Shown piece after piece: positions 16,859 through 25,912 of a stretch of 64,000 bases of DNA (the first letter of the stretch is position 1; every line of letters begins with the position of its first letter). Source of the DNA: Candidatus Aminicenantota bacterium. GTDB taxonomy: Bacteria > Acidobacteriota > Aminicenantia > Aminicenantales > Aminicenantaceae. A program made the position numbers and the translations under genes. The stretch lies in contig WVZL01000032.1 of assembly GCA_011772495.1 (NCBI GenBank), forward strand, positions 77,893 through 141,892. Direction: 5' to 3'. The notes beneath the pieces are model-generated. The model did no database searches. It was not told where the DNA came from and worked only from the letters and a program-made list of their open reading frames with translations.

Positions 16859-17638
16859 ATGAGAAAAGAAATAAAGGTAAGATACAGCATTCTAGGACTT
16901 GTTTTGGTTTTTAGTCTTTGCACAGGGAATTTTGCCTCTGGCGAGGCGGGGGCGAAGATAAAATTCAAAGAAGTCTCGATTGATTTTGGAAAGATCAAGC
17001 AGGGAGAGGTTCTGACTCATGTCTTTGTCTTCCAAAACGTGGGTGAAGAAACTCTGAAGATCAAGAGAGTCCAGAGCTCGTGCGGATGTACTGCCGCTCT
17101 TATAACCAAAAAGGAAGTTGCTCCTGGAGAGAAAGGGGAGGTGAAAGTCACCTTTAACAGTCGAGGCTTCCGTGGAAAAGTGAACAAATACATTTATGTT
17201 GAAACGAATGATCCAGATCAATCTTCAAAGAGGCTCTCTGTATCCGCAAACGTCGAGGTTCCTCCTCAACCAAGAATATCTCTCGACCGGTACAGTGGAG
17301 ATGCTGGCCTTTTCCTAGAAGGTGAAGAGATGAAGACCAAGACTGTCATTTCCAATAAGGGGCAGTTAGAGTTAATAGTCCATTGTTCTCACAAAGATGC
17401 TTCCTTCTTTTCCAAGGGGAAGGAGATTTCTTTTCCCTTGAAAATTCCGGCCGGCGAGAGCAGAGAAGTCGAAATCAGGATTCCCCCCCGGAAAAGAAAA
17501 GGAGTGATACGCGAGTATATCATGATCAAGTCAAATGATCCCAACAGAGAAAGCCTGTCTTTTTTTCACAGTGGATACATCATTACTAGGGACCAATTGA
17601 AAAAACTCTTCGCCAAGTATAAAGATGTTTTAGATTAG
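16859..17638 (+). CDS. DUF1573-domain exported protein
   Basis: Start is ATG 16859 behind GAAGAGGAG, and the track's earlier start lacks a ribosome site. Residues 1-29 form a signal peptide. Residues about 35-135 match DUF1573, an Ig-like/ASH fold, with IDFGKIKQGEVLTHVF, the hallmark SSCGCT cysteines and the NDPDQ end motif. A second, degenerate copy follows (about 145-245) with its own SNDPNRE. Such proteins are abundant in Bacteroidetes and relatives and are probably cell-surface or periplasmic adhesion/assembly proteins. Function is not established. It is followed by yggT and yggU. Confidence 0.8.
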   Translation: MRKEIKVRYSILGLVLVFSLCTGNFASGEAGAKIKFKEVSIDFGKIKQGEVLTHVFVFQNVGEETLKIKRVQSSCGCTAALITKKEVAPGEKGEVKVTFNSRGFRGKVNKYIYVETNDPDQSSKRLSVSANVEVPPQPRISLDRYSGDAGLFLEGEEMKTKTVISNKGQLELIVHCSHKDASFFSKGKEISFPLKIPAGESREVEIRIPPRKRKGVIREYIMIKSNDPNRESLSFFHSGYIITRDQLKKLFAKYKDVLD

Positions 17639-17672
17639 TGTCAGTATCTAAGGATAGGACGGGGAGACAAAG

Positions 17673-17996
17673 ATGATTCTTCTCGGCAACTTGTTGGCGG
17701 CGCTGGCCAGAATACTCCATATCGTTCTGTGGGTTTACATGTGGATTATCATCATCCGGGCCATTCTTTCGTGGATCAATGTTCCTTCCCTGTATCCCCT
17801 GGTGGTCATTTTGCATCGCCTGACAGAACCTGCTCTGCGGCCTTTACGAAGAATCGTTCCCCCTTTTCGGTTTGGAGGCATCGACATCACGCCGATGATC
17901 GCCATCTTGATAATCATATTCATCGATTCTTTTCTAGTAAGATCTATAGCGATCTATGCTCAGCGGCTGTTGAGAGAAGGCAGGTTTTATTTTTAA
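17673..17996 (+). CDS. YggT family membrane protein
   Basis: This 107-residue protein has two long membrane helices (residues about 5-30 and 68-92) joined by the conserved VPSLYPLVVILHRLTEPALRPLRRIVPP segment that defines YggT. The family acts in cell-envelope integrity, division or osmotic response, with a poorly defined mechanism. An AAG-rich site precedes ATG 17673. The neighbouring yggU is its usual partner in many genomes. Confidence 0.88.
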   Translation: MILLGNLLAALARILHIVLWVYMWIIIIRAILSWINVPSLYPLVVILHRLTEPALRPLRRIVPPFRFGGIDITPMIAILIIIFIDSFLVRSIAIYAQRLLREGRFYF

Positions 17997-18042
17997 CCGC
18001 CATTACGCTTGGCGCTTCATTCCGGATGAAGACACAGAAGGC

Positions 18043-18369
18043 TTGAAGGACAAAGGGAGATATTCAATCGGAACCAGAATTCAGGTTACGGTCAGAGTTT
18101 TTCCTCGGGCTCGGAAGCAAGAGATCGAGGAACTCCCTTCCGGAGAGCTGAAGCTCAGAGTGAAATCACCTCCTGTCAAGGGAAGAGCGAACAGGGAGGT
18201 CATCGAGGTCTTGTCTTCCTATTTTCGAATCTCTTCTTCTCGGATCAGCATTATTCGAGGAGAGAAGTCCCGTCTAAAACTGGTATCCCTTGAGGTCGAT
18301 AATAAGGACCTTTCCAGGCCAATTTATCAAAGGTATATCCAGGAAGGGGTTAAAAATGGAACTTTATAA
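18043..18369 (+). CDS. DUF167 (YggU) family protein
   Basis: This small 108-residue protein has the YggU core: VTVRVFPRARKQEIEE, LKLRVKSPPVKGRANREVIEVL and SRISIIRGEKSRLKLV. The PPVKGRAN motif is diagnostic. The start is uncertain: TTG at 18043 is the first in-frame option, and the conserved core begins about 15 residues later. Its end overlaps the start of nupC by 14 bp, so coupling is likely. Biochemical role is unknown. Confidence 0.8.
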   Translation: MKDKGRYSIGTRIQVTVRVFPRARKQEIEELPSGELKLRVKSPPVKGRANREVIEVLSSYFRISSSRISIIRGEKSRLKLVSLEVDNKDLSRPIYQRYIQEGVKNGTL

Positions 18370-19666
18370 TCTGGTCAGCTTTCTCGGGATTTTTTTTCTG
18401 GCAGCCTTTGCCTGGCTGTGCTCGGCTAATCGAAGGGTCGTCAATTGGAGGGTGGTCCTTTGGGGAGTGGCCTTGCAGTTCTTTTTTGCCTTTTTCATTT
18501 TTGTGGTCCCCATAGGTGCCAAGTTTTTTCTTCTGGTGAATAAAGTGGTAGTGGCAGTTCTGGAAAGTGCAACCGCAGGCACCAAATTTCTTTTTGGTCG
18601 GCTGGCTCTTCCCCCGGGAACAGTCAACGAAGCAGGAGAGACTTCATTGGGCTATTTTTTGGCTTTCCAGGCCCTCCCGACTGTCATTTTCTTTGCAGCC
18701 ATAGTAGGAGCTCTTTATTATCTGAAAATCATGCCTTTGGTCATCAGAGGTTTTTCTTACGTCTTCACCAGGCTGATGCGGATCAGCGGAGCCGAATCCC
18801 TGTGTGCCTCGAGCAACATTTTTGTGGGCATCGAATCTGCCCTTGTTATCCAGCCCCACCTGAAAAAAATGACCCGTTCGGAACTGGTGACGATCCTGTC
18901 AGCCGCGATGGGAACGATAGCCTCGACCGTCCTGGCCCTCTACGTTTTCTTTCTTCAAAATGAGCTGCCGACCATAGCTGGGCACCTTGTCTCTGCTTCT
19001 GTTCTATCAGCCCCGGCAGCTGTGGTCATGGCCAAGCTGATCATGCCCGAAACCGAAAAGCCCGAAACTCTAGGGGTGGATGTCAAACCCCATTATGAAC
19101 GGGCAGATAATCTCATCATGTCCATCATCAATGGGGCTAACAGTGGCCTGCGATTCCTGGGAGGGATCGTGGCTCTGCTCCTGGCCTTTTTGGGAGTGGT
19201 CGCTCTGATCAATCTTGTACTCGGGCAGCTCGCCGTCCCTCTGAACAACTGGTTTGGCTGGAATGTTGATTTATCTTTAGAGAATCTCTTGGGATACATC
19301 TTTTATCCTTTCACCATCATTTTGGGTGTCCCTCCTGATGATGCCTTTAAGATTGCACAGATTATCGGAGAGAGAACCATCGTCACCGAAGTCACATCTT
19401 ATCAACATCTCTCTCAACTCATGGCCAAAGGAGAGCTTCTCCATCCCCGTTCGGCTCTGATCGCCTCCTATGCCCTTTGTGGCTTCGCTCACATTGCTTC
19501 CTTGGCCATTTTTGTGGGAGGAATAGGGGTTTTGGTCCCCAGCAGGCTGAAGGATCTATCCCGGTTGGGGTTCAGAGCCTTGCTGGCCGCAACTCTGGCC
19601 TCTCTCATGACTGGAGCCATTGCCGGGACTTTCTTCACTCAGAGTTCGATCTTGCTAGGCAAATAA
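18356..19666 (+). CDS. NupC/CNT-family concentrative nucleoside transporter
   Basis: This is an inner-membrane proton- or sodium-driven nucleoside importer. The 436 residues form about ten membrane segments. CNT marks are a GYFLAFQALPTVIFFAA segment, SGAESLCASSNIFVG (substrate-site helix), IASTVLALYV, and the second-half SGLRFLGGIVALLLAFLGVVALIN and ASYALCGFAHIASLAI segments. The start ATG 18356 is behind AGGAAGGGG, and the track's earlier start reads out of frame into yggU. Specificity for purines or pyrimidines cannot be told. Confidence 0.88.
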   Translation: MELYNLVSFLGIFFLAAFAWLCSANRRVVNWRVVLWGVALQFFFAFFIFVVPIGAKFFLLVNKVVVAVLESATAGTKFLFGRLALPPGTVNEAGETSLGYFLAFQALPTVIFFAAIVGALYYLKIMPLVIRGFSYVFTRLMRISGAESLCASSNIFVGIESALVIQPHLKKMTRSELVTILSAAMGTIASTVLALYVFFLQNELPTIAGHLVSASVLSAPAAVVMAKLIMPETEKPETLGVDVKPHYERADNLIMSIINGANSGLRFLGGIVALLLAFLGVVALINLVLGQLAVPLNNWFGWNVDLSLENLLGYIFYPFTIILGVPPDDAFKIAQIIGERTIVTEVTSYQHLSQLMAKGELLHPRSALIASYALCGFAHIASLAIFVGGIGVLVPSRLKDLSRLGFRALLAATLASLMTGAIAGTFFTQSSILLGK

Positions 19667-19698
19667 ATACTGAAAAAATAGAAGAGAAACACTGCCTA

Positions 19699-19770
19699 AC
19701 TAGACAAACTAGATAAACTAGACAAACTGAATAAACTAGCCAGACTAGATAAACTAGACAAACTAAATAT
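19699..19770. repeat. Eight-copy 9-bp tandem repeat
   Basis: Eight consecutive 9-bp units follow the pattern ACTAGACAA or ACTAGATAA: units 1, 3 and 7 are identical, 2 and 6 are identical, and 4, 5 and 8 are diverged. The array lies 32 bp after the nupC stop and is not in a coding frame. It is AT-rich, and CTAG occurs in most units. It could vary in copy number by slippage or bind a protein. Confidence 0.85.
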
Positions 19771-19788
19771 GCTGGGCAAGTAAATTTC

Positions 19789-19816
19789 TTGTCTTTTTAT
19801 TTTTTCCTGCTAAAAT
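19789..19816 (+). promoter_or_regulatory. Candidate promoter for uspA
   Basis: TTGTCT and an extended TGCTAAAAT -10 are separated by 16 bp, about 40 bp before the start of the universal stress protein gene. The 9-bp tandem repeat ends 18 bp upstream of the -35. Confidence 0.4.
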
Positions 19817-19858
19817 ACTTTTGAATTCAGGAATTAAAGTCTATACGAGGAGATAGAT

Positions 19859-20731
19859 ATGCCAGCCTTCCTAAAAAAAATACTTTGGGCCACAGATTTT
19901 TCTGATGAAGCCCAGGAAGCTTGTCTGTACGCTGTGAATTTTGCCAAAGAATTAAAGGCCAACCTTATCGCCCTGCATGTCGTGCCTGATTTTTCTCCTG
20001 CTCTCTACAACACTTCTTATACTATTAAGGGAGAGCTCGCCAAGAGGGTTAATTTTCAGAAGAAAGAAGCCAGAAAGAAACTCGAAGGCATCATGAAAGC
20101 AAAAGAAAAATCATTCAAAGTCCTGATCAAAGAGGGCTCTCCTTCAAAGAAGATCATAGAAACTGCCGAGGAAGAGAAGGTCGATTTGATCGTCATCGGC
20201 AAAAGAGGGTTATCTGCCGTGGAGAAGCTCTTCATCGGCAGCGTGGCTAACCAGGTCTTGAGGCATTCTCCAGTCCCGGTTTTGATCACCAAGAAGTGTA
20301 TTCAAAAGCCGGGAGTGAAGAAAATTCTGGTGCCCACAGATTTCACTCCCCAGGAAGATACAGAGAGAGAATATGCCTGGAAATTGGCTAAGGCGTTTGA
20401 TGCTGACCTTACTCTGCTTCATGTTCTTGAGCTGCATGATTATGAGTTTTCTCCCCGGGTTCTGGATGAGATGTTTGATGCCCTATTGCAGAAACTCCGC
20501 CAGAGAAAGAAGAAGGAGAAACAAGATATAAAGGTTGATGAAGAAGTCTACAGGGCCCTTAATGCGGCCCTCGGAATCGTCGATTTTGCTGAGACTCATC
20601 ACTTCGACTTGATTGTGATATCTACTTATGTCAGAAGCAAACTGGAGCGATTTTTTCTCGGCAGTACCACCGAAAAAGTCATTTCCTACACTCACATACC
20701 TGTATTTGCCATTCCTCCCGTAAAAAAATAA
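19859..20731 (+). CDS. Tandem-domain universal stress protein
   Basis: The 290 residues contain two Usp domains (about 1-142 and 152-288). Domain 1 keeps the ATP-binding pattern G-x2-G-x9-G-S (GKRGLSAVEKLFIGS). Domain 2 has the ending FFLGSTTEKV but lacks the first glycines (STYVRSK), so only the first half is expected to bind ATP. The ribosome site CGAGGAGATA gives a clear ATG. Tandem Usp proteins are stress-induced in anaerobes, and the partner pathway is unknown. Confidence 0.85.
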   Translation: MPAFLKKILWATDFSDEAQEACLYAVNFAKELKANLIALHVVPDFSPALYNTSYTIKGELAKRVNFQKKEARKKLEGIMKAKEKSFKVLIKEGSPSKKIIETAEEEKVDLIVIGKRGLSAVEKLFIGSVANQVLRHSPVPVLITKKCIQKPGVKKILVPTDFTPQEDTEREYAWKLAKAFDADLTLLHVLELHDYEFSPRVLDEMFDALLQKLRQRKKKEKQDIKVDEEVYRALNAALGIVDFAETHHFDLIVISTYVRSKLERFFLGSTTEKVISYTHIPVFAIPPVKK

Positions 20732-20760
20732 ATAGCCTTGATTATTCATGATTTGAGGTT

Positions 20761-20833
20761 GCTGCAGATACAAGGCGTAGCGCACGAAGCTGTGGTCATC
20801 CACCGCGAATGCGCTGTAACGCAGTAGATGCAG
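20761..20833. other. Palindromic structured element downstream of uspA
   Basis: GCTGCAGATACAAGGCGTAGC at the left pairs imperfectly with GCGCTGTAACGCAGTAGATGCAG at the right. The loop contains a perfect small hairpin GTGG-TCAT-CCAC. The composition differs from the AT-rich surroundings. A function as mRNA 3'-end structure or a dispersed palindromic element is possible. The rest of 20732-20993 shows no gene. Confidence 0.4.
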
Positions 20834-20993
20834 TGAGATTGGCTCGGCAAAGGGTAAAAGATGCCGATATAGAATTAAAAGAAAATATTATTTACAGATT
20901 GTCTCCTTTGACATTAATAGTAATCATACTAATACGTTGATATCATTGAAAATATATGTTAGTATCGGCAGTTTTTATGAATAATTCAGGAAA

Positions 20994-22097
20994 GTGAAGG
21001 TGGAGGATAGCCGAAAATATTGGGTTGCTTTCAACCTCGTTTTCGCCGAGAATTTAAAGTCAGCGAAAAAAATATATGAGCGTTTTCCTTCTCTGGAGGA
21101 AGTTTTTAAGACAGGGAAAGAAACGCTCCGTTCTTTAGGCGCCAGCGAAGAGCAGGCTCAGAGAGCTGTTGCTCCCGGGATCCTCGATCAAGCTTCGAGA
21201 GAGATCGAGCGGCTGGAGAGAAAAGATTATACTCTACTGACTCTAAAGGGTAAGGAATATCCAGAGTATCTGAGAGAAATATTCGATCCTCCCTACGTTA
21301 TTTATTGTGCAGGGAATGTGGATGTATTGAAGGAACCGGCTGTTTCCATCGTGGGGGCGCGAAAGCCGACCCCTTACGGCAGAGCTGTGGCAGAGAAGCT
21401 GGCCGAAGATTTAGCCTCGCGCGGCTTGGTTATCGTAAGCGGCATGGCCCGGGGCATTGATTCTATAGCTCATTGGGGAGCCTTGAAAGGAGGAAAGACC
21501 TTAGCTGTGTTAGGTTCAGGGCTTGAAAACATCTATCCTAGAGAGAATAGATCTCTGTTCGAAAAAATCAAAGACGAGGGGGCTGTGATCTCCGAGTTTC
21601 CTCTTAAAGCTCCGCCCCTGGGCTTTCACTTTCCTATCCGGAACAGGATCATCAGTGGTCTTTCGCAGGCGGTAGTAGTAGTGGAAGCAGCTCGAAGAAG
21701 TGGTTCGTTGATTTCAGCTCGTTTAGCCTTGGAGCAGAACAGGGAAGTGATGGCTGTTCCTGGTGCTGTGACCTCTGATTTTAGCCAGGGGACGAACTGG
21801 TTGATAAAGACCGGCGCCAAATTAGTTGAGAACTGGGTAGATGTGGCTGAGGAGCTTCGCTCTCCCTTGAAAGAAAAGCTGTTATCACAGAAAGAGGAAA
21901 AGAAGAGTATGCCGGCTCTCAAACCAGAGGAAAAAAGAGTCTTTGAGTTTCTTAAGATAGATTCCCTCACTCATATTGATGAGCTGGTTGGGAAGACAGA
22001 TCTTTCAGTTTCAGAACTACTGGCCATACTGCTCAATTTGGAGCTGAAAGAGCTAATCATGCAAAATCCGGGAAAATATTTTCAGAGGAGAAAGTGA
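20994..22097 (+). CDS. dprA: DNA-processing protein DprA/Smf
   Basis: This protein loads RecA on incoming single-stranded DNA during natural transformation. At 367 residues it has a helix-hairpin-helix-like N-terminus (about 10-70), a Rossmann-like core with VGARKPTPYG, VSGMARGIDSIAHWGAL and GSGLENIYPREN (about 115-200), and a C-terminal winged-helix region (about 305-360). The start is GTG 20994 (or GTG 21000). It abuts topA with no gap (GTGAATG), and a xer gene and a ComEA-like gene follow, a classic dprA-topA-xer arrangement. Confidence 0.92.
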   Translation: MKVEDSRKYWVAFNLVFAENLKSAKKIYERFPSLEEVFKTGKETLRSLGASEEQAQRAVAPGILDQASREIERLERKDYTLLTLKGKEYPEYLREIFDPPYVIYCAGNVDVLKEPAVSIVGARKPTPYGRAVAEKLAEDLASRGLVIVSGMARGIDSIAHWGALKGGKTLAVLGSGLENIYPRENRSLFEKIKDEGAVISEFPLKAPPLGFHFPIRNRIISGLSQAVVVVEAARRSGSLISARLALEQNREVMAVPGAVTSDFSQGTNWLIKTGAKLVENWVDVAEELRSPLKEKLLSQKEEKKSMPALKPEEKRVFEFLKIDSLTHIDELVGKTDLSVSELLAILLNLELKELIMQNPGKYFQRRK

Positions 22098-24353
22098 ATG
22101 CAGAAGTCTCTAGTCATTGTTGAGTCTCCTGCCAAGGCTAAGACGGTTAATCGCTACTTAGGCTCTGGCTATCTGGTTAAAGCCTCCATGGGTCATATCA
22201 GAGACCTACCCAAAAAGAAGCTGGGAGTTGAAATCGAGAATGATTTTAAGCCTGAGTATAAGATCATTCCGGAGAAGAAAAAAATTGTGACTGAGCTCCA
22301 AAAATGGGCCAAGAAGTGCGACTCCGTCGTCTTGGCTGCTGACCCAGACAGAGAAGGAGAAGCTATCTGCTGGCATTTGAGTCACCTATTGAAGAACGCG
22401 AATAAGAATATCTATCGTGTCCTCCTTCACGAGATAACCAAAAAAGCAGTCACAGAGGCTTTTAAGAATTTAGGAGAACTCGATCAGAATAAGATAAGAA
22501 CCCAGCAGACACGTAGAATTCTCGATAGATTGGTCGGTTACCTGATCAGCCCCTTGCTTTGGAAGAAAATAGGAAGAGGATTGAGTGCGGGGAGAGTCCA
22601 GTCTGTGGCTCTGCGGTTGATAAGCGAACGGGAAAAGGAAATAAAGGATTTTGTTTCAGAGGAATATTGGACAATTGCAGCTCATCTCCAGGCCGCCAAC
22701 CCTCCTCCGTTTAAAGCTGCCTTGACGAAGATTGAAGGTCAGAAAGCCAAGATTGAAGACGGCAAAAAAGCTGAGGAGATAGTCGGAGAACTCCAGAAAG
22801 CCCCCTTCATTCTCAAAGGGGTAAAAGTCGAGGAAAAGAAGAAAAATCCCTATCCTCCCTATATAACCAGTACTCTTCAGCAGGACGCCTTTCGCTTCCT
22901 GCGTTTTCCTGTTAAAAGGACCATGAGCATTGCCCAAAGGTTGTATGAGGGGCTTGATATCGGAGACCGAGGATCGGTGGGGCTGATCACTTACATGAGG
23001 ACAGACTCAGTACGCGTGTCTAACTTGGCCATTTCTTTAGCGAGAAAATATATCGAGAAGAATTATCCCCCTGAATATCTCCCTGACAAGGCACGCGTTT
23101 TCAAGAACAAGCGAAAAGCCCAAGATGCTCATGAAGCCATCCGGCCTACGTCCTTTGACCTTTCTCCTGAAGAGGTAAAGCCTTATTTGAAAAAAGAGGA
23201 ATACAGCCTCTACAATCTGATCTGGAAAAGGTTTTTAGCCACTCAGATGAGTTCAGCTGTAGTGGAAGAATCCGAGTTTGAAATCGAGGCTTCCAAATAT
23301 CTGTTTAAAGCAAAGGGAGAGGTCATGAAATTTGACGGCTTCTTGACCCTTTTCCCTAAGCCCAAGAAAGAAGAAGACATCTTGCCCAAGGTTACAGAGG
23401 GAGAGGAGCTGACATTGCTGGAGCTGGAGCCCAAGCAAAATTTTACCCAGCCTCCTCCTCGTTTCACCGAAGGAAGCCTAGTTAAAGAGTTGGAGGCTAA
23501 AGGCATCGGTCGGCCGAGTACTTATGCTCCCATCATCGCCACCTTGCAGGATCGAGTTTATGTGGTCAAAGAAAAGGGGAGATTTATTCCCACTGATCTC
23601 GGGCTTTTCGTCACGGATTATTTGGTCAAGACTTTTCCTGATTTGATGGAACTCAAATTTACGGCTCGGATGGAAGAGGAGCTGGACCGTATCAGTGAAG
23701 GTGAGCAGGATTGGGTAGATGCGCTAAGAAAGTATTATGAGCGTCTTGACCGGGACTTAAAACAGGGTATGGAGGCTGAAGGCTTTAAGAAGAAAGGGAT
23801 TCCTCTGGATGAAACTTGTCCCCGCTGCGAACGGCAACTGGTCATCAAGGATGGGCGCTATGGAAGATTTGTGGCCTGCTCCGGCTATCCGGACTGCGAA
23901 TATAAAGGAAGCCTCCAAAAGAAGGAAGCCGAGCCCTTGGAAGAGAAATGTCCTCGGTGCGGAAATCAATTGGTTGTCAGATATGGAAAATACGGCAGTT
24001 TTATTGCCTGTTCCAATTATCCCCAGTGCACTTATACTAAAAAAGAAAGTCGCGATACGGGAATTCCGTGCCCTAGGAGTTGCGGAGGCAAAATCCTGAG
24101 AAAAAAAACAAGAAAAGGGAAGATATTTTTTGGCTGCGGCAATTATCCCCAGTGTGATTTTGCCACCTGGGATGAGCCGGTCAAACAGCCCTGTCCGGAA
24201 TGCAGCCGTGAATTTGTTCTCCGCAAGAGTCCAATAAAAGGGGATTCTTATCTTTACTGCAGTAATGAGGAATGCAGCTATAAAGAAATGACCGAGAAGA
24301 AGAAGATCTGGGAGAAAGAACCCACCCCTGGCGGGGAAGAAGATTCGCTATAA
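22098..24353 (+). CDS. topA: DNA topoisomerase I
   Basis: This type IA topoisomerase relaxes negative supercoils. The Toprim motif ADPDREGEAI lies near residue 80, the active-site Tyr is in GLITYMRTDS near residue 296, and KGIGRPSTYA is the type IA motif. The C-terminus carries four zinc-ribbon modules, each with two Cys pairs (CPRCE, CPRCG, CPRSCGG and CPECS types) between residues about 573 and 740. Length is 751, in the normal range. It begins directly after dprA and is followed by a Xer recombinase. Confidence 0.96.
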   Translation: MQKSLVIVESPAKAKTVNRYLGSGYLVKASMGHIRDLPKKKLGVEIENDFKPEYKIIPEKKKIVTELQKWAKKCDSVVLAADPDREGEAICWHLSHLLKNANKNIYRVLLHEITKKAVTEAFKNLGELDQNKIRTQQTRRILDRLVGYLISPLLWKKIGRGLSAGRVQSVALRLISEREKEIKDFVSEEYWTIAAHLQAANPPPFKAALTKIEGQKAKIEDGKKAEEIVGELQKAPFILKGVKVEEKKKNPYPPYITSTLQQDAFRFLRFPVKRTMSIAQRLYEGLDIGDRGSVGLITYMRTDSVRVSNLAISLARKYIEKNYPPEYLPDKARVFKNKRKAQDAHEAIRPTSFDLSPEEVKPYLKKEEYSLYNLIWKRFLATQMSSAVVEESEFEIEASKYLFKAKGEVMKFDGFLTLFPKPKKEEDILPKVTEGEELTLLELEPKQNFTQPPPRFTEGSLVKELEAKGIGRPSTYAPIIATLQDRVYVVKEKGRFIPTDLGLFVTDYLVKTFPDLMELKFTARMEEELDRISEGEQDWVDALRKYYERLDRDLKQGMEAEGFKKKGIPLDETCPRCERQLVIKDGRYGRFVACSGYPDCEYKGSLQKKEAEPLEEKCPRCGNQLVVRYGKYGSFIACSNYPQCTYTKKESRDTGIPCPRSCGGKILRKKTRKGKIFFGCGNYPQCDFATWDEPVKQPCPECSREFVLRKSPIKGDSYLYCSNEECSYKEMTEKKKIWEKEPTPGGEEDSL

Positions 24354-24394
24354 GGCCTGAAGAAGTTTTCGGCATTCGGATTCTGGCTGAGTAA

Positions 24395-25279
24395 ATGAAA
24401 AAAGAGCTAACTCAATTCTTAAGCTATCTTAGGTATGAGAGGAATGCCTCTCTCTTGACGATCAAGAGTTATAAAACCGATTTGAACCAGCTGGCCGGAT
24501 TCATGGAGGAGAGGGGAGCAGGTTTGCAGGAGATCGACAATGTGCTTCTGAGAGGATTTTTAGCCAGGCTTCATGAGAGAAAAGACCGCAGGTCTACTGC
24601 AGCCCGGAAGCTGGCGGCGATACGCTCCTTTCTTCAGTTCTGTGTGGACAAAAAATGGTTGGAGGACAATCCGGCCAAGATGGTATCCACCCCCAAACAG
24701 GACAGACCTATGCCTTCCTTCCTTTCCGAGGAGGAGATGGCGAATTTCTTGGATTTGCCTTGCTCGAATAAGGTCTTAGATTTAAGGGATAAAGCTATCC
24801 TTGAACTCCTCTATGCTACCGGAATAAGGGTTAGTGAGCTGGTGGGAATAAGCCTTGCAGATGTAAGTTTTGAAGAAGGGCTTATTCGCGTCAGAGGGAA
24901 AGGGAAGAAGGAGAGGCTTTTGCCCTTCGGGAGGAAGGCTGGAGAAAGCCTGAGGCATTATCTTGGCGTGCGTCCCTCGATCAACAAAGGCAGAGTCGAT
25001 GAAAAGGCTCTTTTTTTAAACTACCGCGGCGAGAGATTAAGCCCTCGCTCAGTAGAACGGATCATCGATAAACATATCCGGCTCTCAGCTTTAAGGAGAA
25101 AAATCAGTCCTCATTCACTGCGTCACTCCTTTGCTTCTCATCTCTTGAGCCGCGGAGCTGACTTAAGGGTTATTCAGGAACTCTTGGGTCATGAGAGTTT
25201 GGCCACCACTCAGAAGTATACTCATCTAGATCTGGCCCAGTTGCTGAAAGTCTACCGGAAAAGTCATCCCCGTTCCTGA
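24395..25279 (+). CDS. xerC: Tyrosine recombinase XerC/XerD
   Basis: This 294-residue phage-integrase-fold recombinase resolves chromosome dimers. The N-terminal SAM-like domain (about 1-88) begins LTQFLSYLRYERNAS. Catalytic residues are visible: Arg in ATGIRVSEL, Lys in GKGKKERLLP, HSLRHSFASH and GHESLATTQKYTH, ending with the nucleophilic Tyr. The position after topA suggests the housekeeping XerC, although XerD cannot be excluded. No att-like repeats surround it, so it is not a prophage integrase. Confidence 0.9.
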   Translation: MKKELTQFLSYLRYERNASLLTIKSYKTDLNQLAGFMEERGAGLQEIDNVLLRGFLARLHERKDRRSTAARKLAAIRSFLQFCVDKKWLEDNPAKMVSTPKQDRPMPSFLSEEEMANFLDLPCSNKVLDLRDKAILELLYATGIRVSELVGISLADVSFEEGLIRVRGKGKKERLLPFGRKAGESLRHYLGVRPSINKGRVDEKALFLNYRGERLSPRSVERIIDKHIRLSALRRKISPHSLRHSFASHLLSRGADLRVIQELLGHESLATTQKYTHLDLAQLLKVYRKSHPRS

Positions 25280-25471
25280 AAGCCCGGGTTTCGGATTTTC
25301 TGTCTTGGTCTTAGTAGTGTAACCATTCGTTGACTCGAAAGGCCCTTCCTTAGTTAACAATTATTGTCTTTTCTAAATTCGAGGTTTTTAAAAGAGTTGA
25401 TAATGAAGAAAATAGATCACAAGTTGGGTTGGCCTTGTTATTGCATAAAGAAGGAGCCAGAGGAGGTTAGC

Positions 25472-25783
25472 ATGAGAACGTTAATCAGAAAAGGCTTAGT
25501 GTTAAGCATTCTTTTGGCTCTTTTTCTTTCCTATCTCCCCTGCCTTCAAGCTGAGTCTAAGTCCAAGCAAGAGAAGATCAACCTCAACACTGCTTCTTTG
25601 AAAGAGCTCCAGAAGCTTCCCCAGATAGGAGCTAAAGTTGCTCAGCGAATCATCGACTACCGGAAAGCTCACGGAAAATTCAAGAAAATTGAAGAGCTCA
25701 TGAAGGTGAAAGGGATTGGCGAAAAAACTTTCAAGCAGATCAAAGATTTGATTACAGTTGGACCTTCGGCAAAAGCAAGGTGA
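25472..25783 (+). CDS. ComEA-like helix-hairpin-helix exported protein
   Basis: Start ATG 25472 follows GAGGAGG, and the track's upstream codons before it lack a site. Residues 1-28 form a signal peptide (SILLALFLSYLPCLQA). Residues about 38-98 are two HhH motifs: NLNTASLKELQKLPQIGAKVAQRI and IEELMKVKGIGEKTFKQIKDLI. ComEA binds DNA in the periplasm during transformation, and proximity to dprA supports this, although small HhH proteins of other roles exist. A textbook terminator follows at once. Confidence 0.85.
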   Translation: MRTLIRKGLVLSILLALFLSYLPCLQAESKSKQEKINLNTASLKELQKLPQIGAKVAQRIIDYRKAHGKFKKIEELMKVKGIGEKTFKQIKDLITVGPSAKAR

Positions 25784-25811
25784 AAGAAGGAGGCCCTGTC
25801 TCCTTCTTTTT
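25783..25811 (+). terminator. Rho-independent terminator after comEA-like gene
   Basis: A perfect 10-bp stem AAAGAAGGAG/CTCCTTCTTT has a 7-nt loop and is followed by TT. The stem overlaps the TGA stop. It ends the dprA-topA-xer-comEA transcription block. Confidence 0.85.
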
Positions 25812-25912
25812 AAGCCTTGAGGGGTGATTCTATGGTCAATCCGTTACTAGAAATCATAAGAACTGGATGCAATACGCCAGAATAATTATTGAATGAGAAA
25901 TTGGGTTCAGAC

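Noticed and set aside
19699-19770. CRISPR array
   Set aside because: Units are 9 bp without spacers and no cas genes are present; this is a simple tandem repeat.
24395-25279. Prophage or integrative-element integrase
   Set aside because: The tyrosine recombinase sits in the conserved dprA-topA-xer neighbourhood, has normal XerC/D length and is not flanked by att-like repeats or phage genes.
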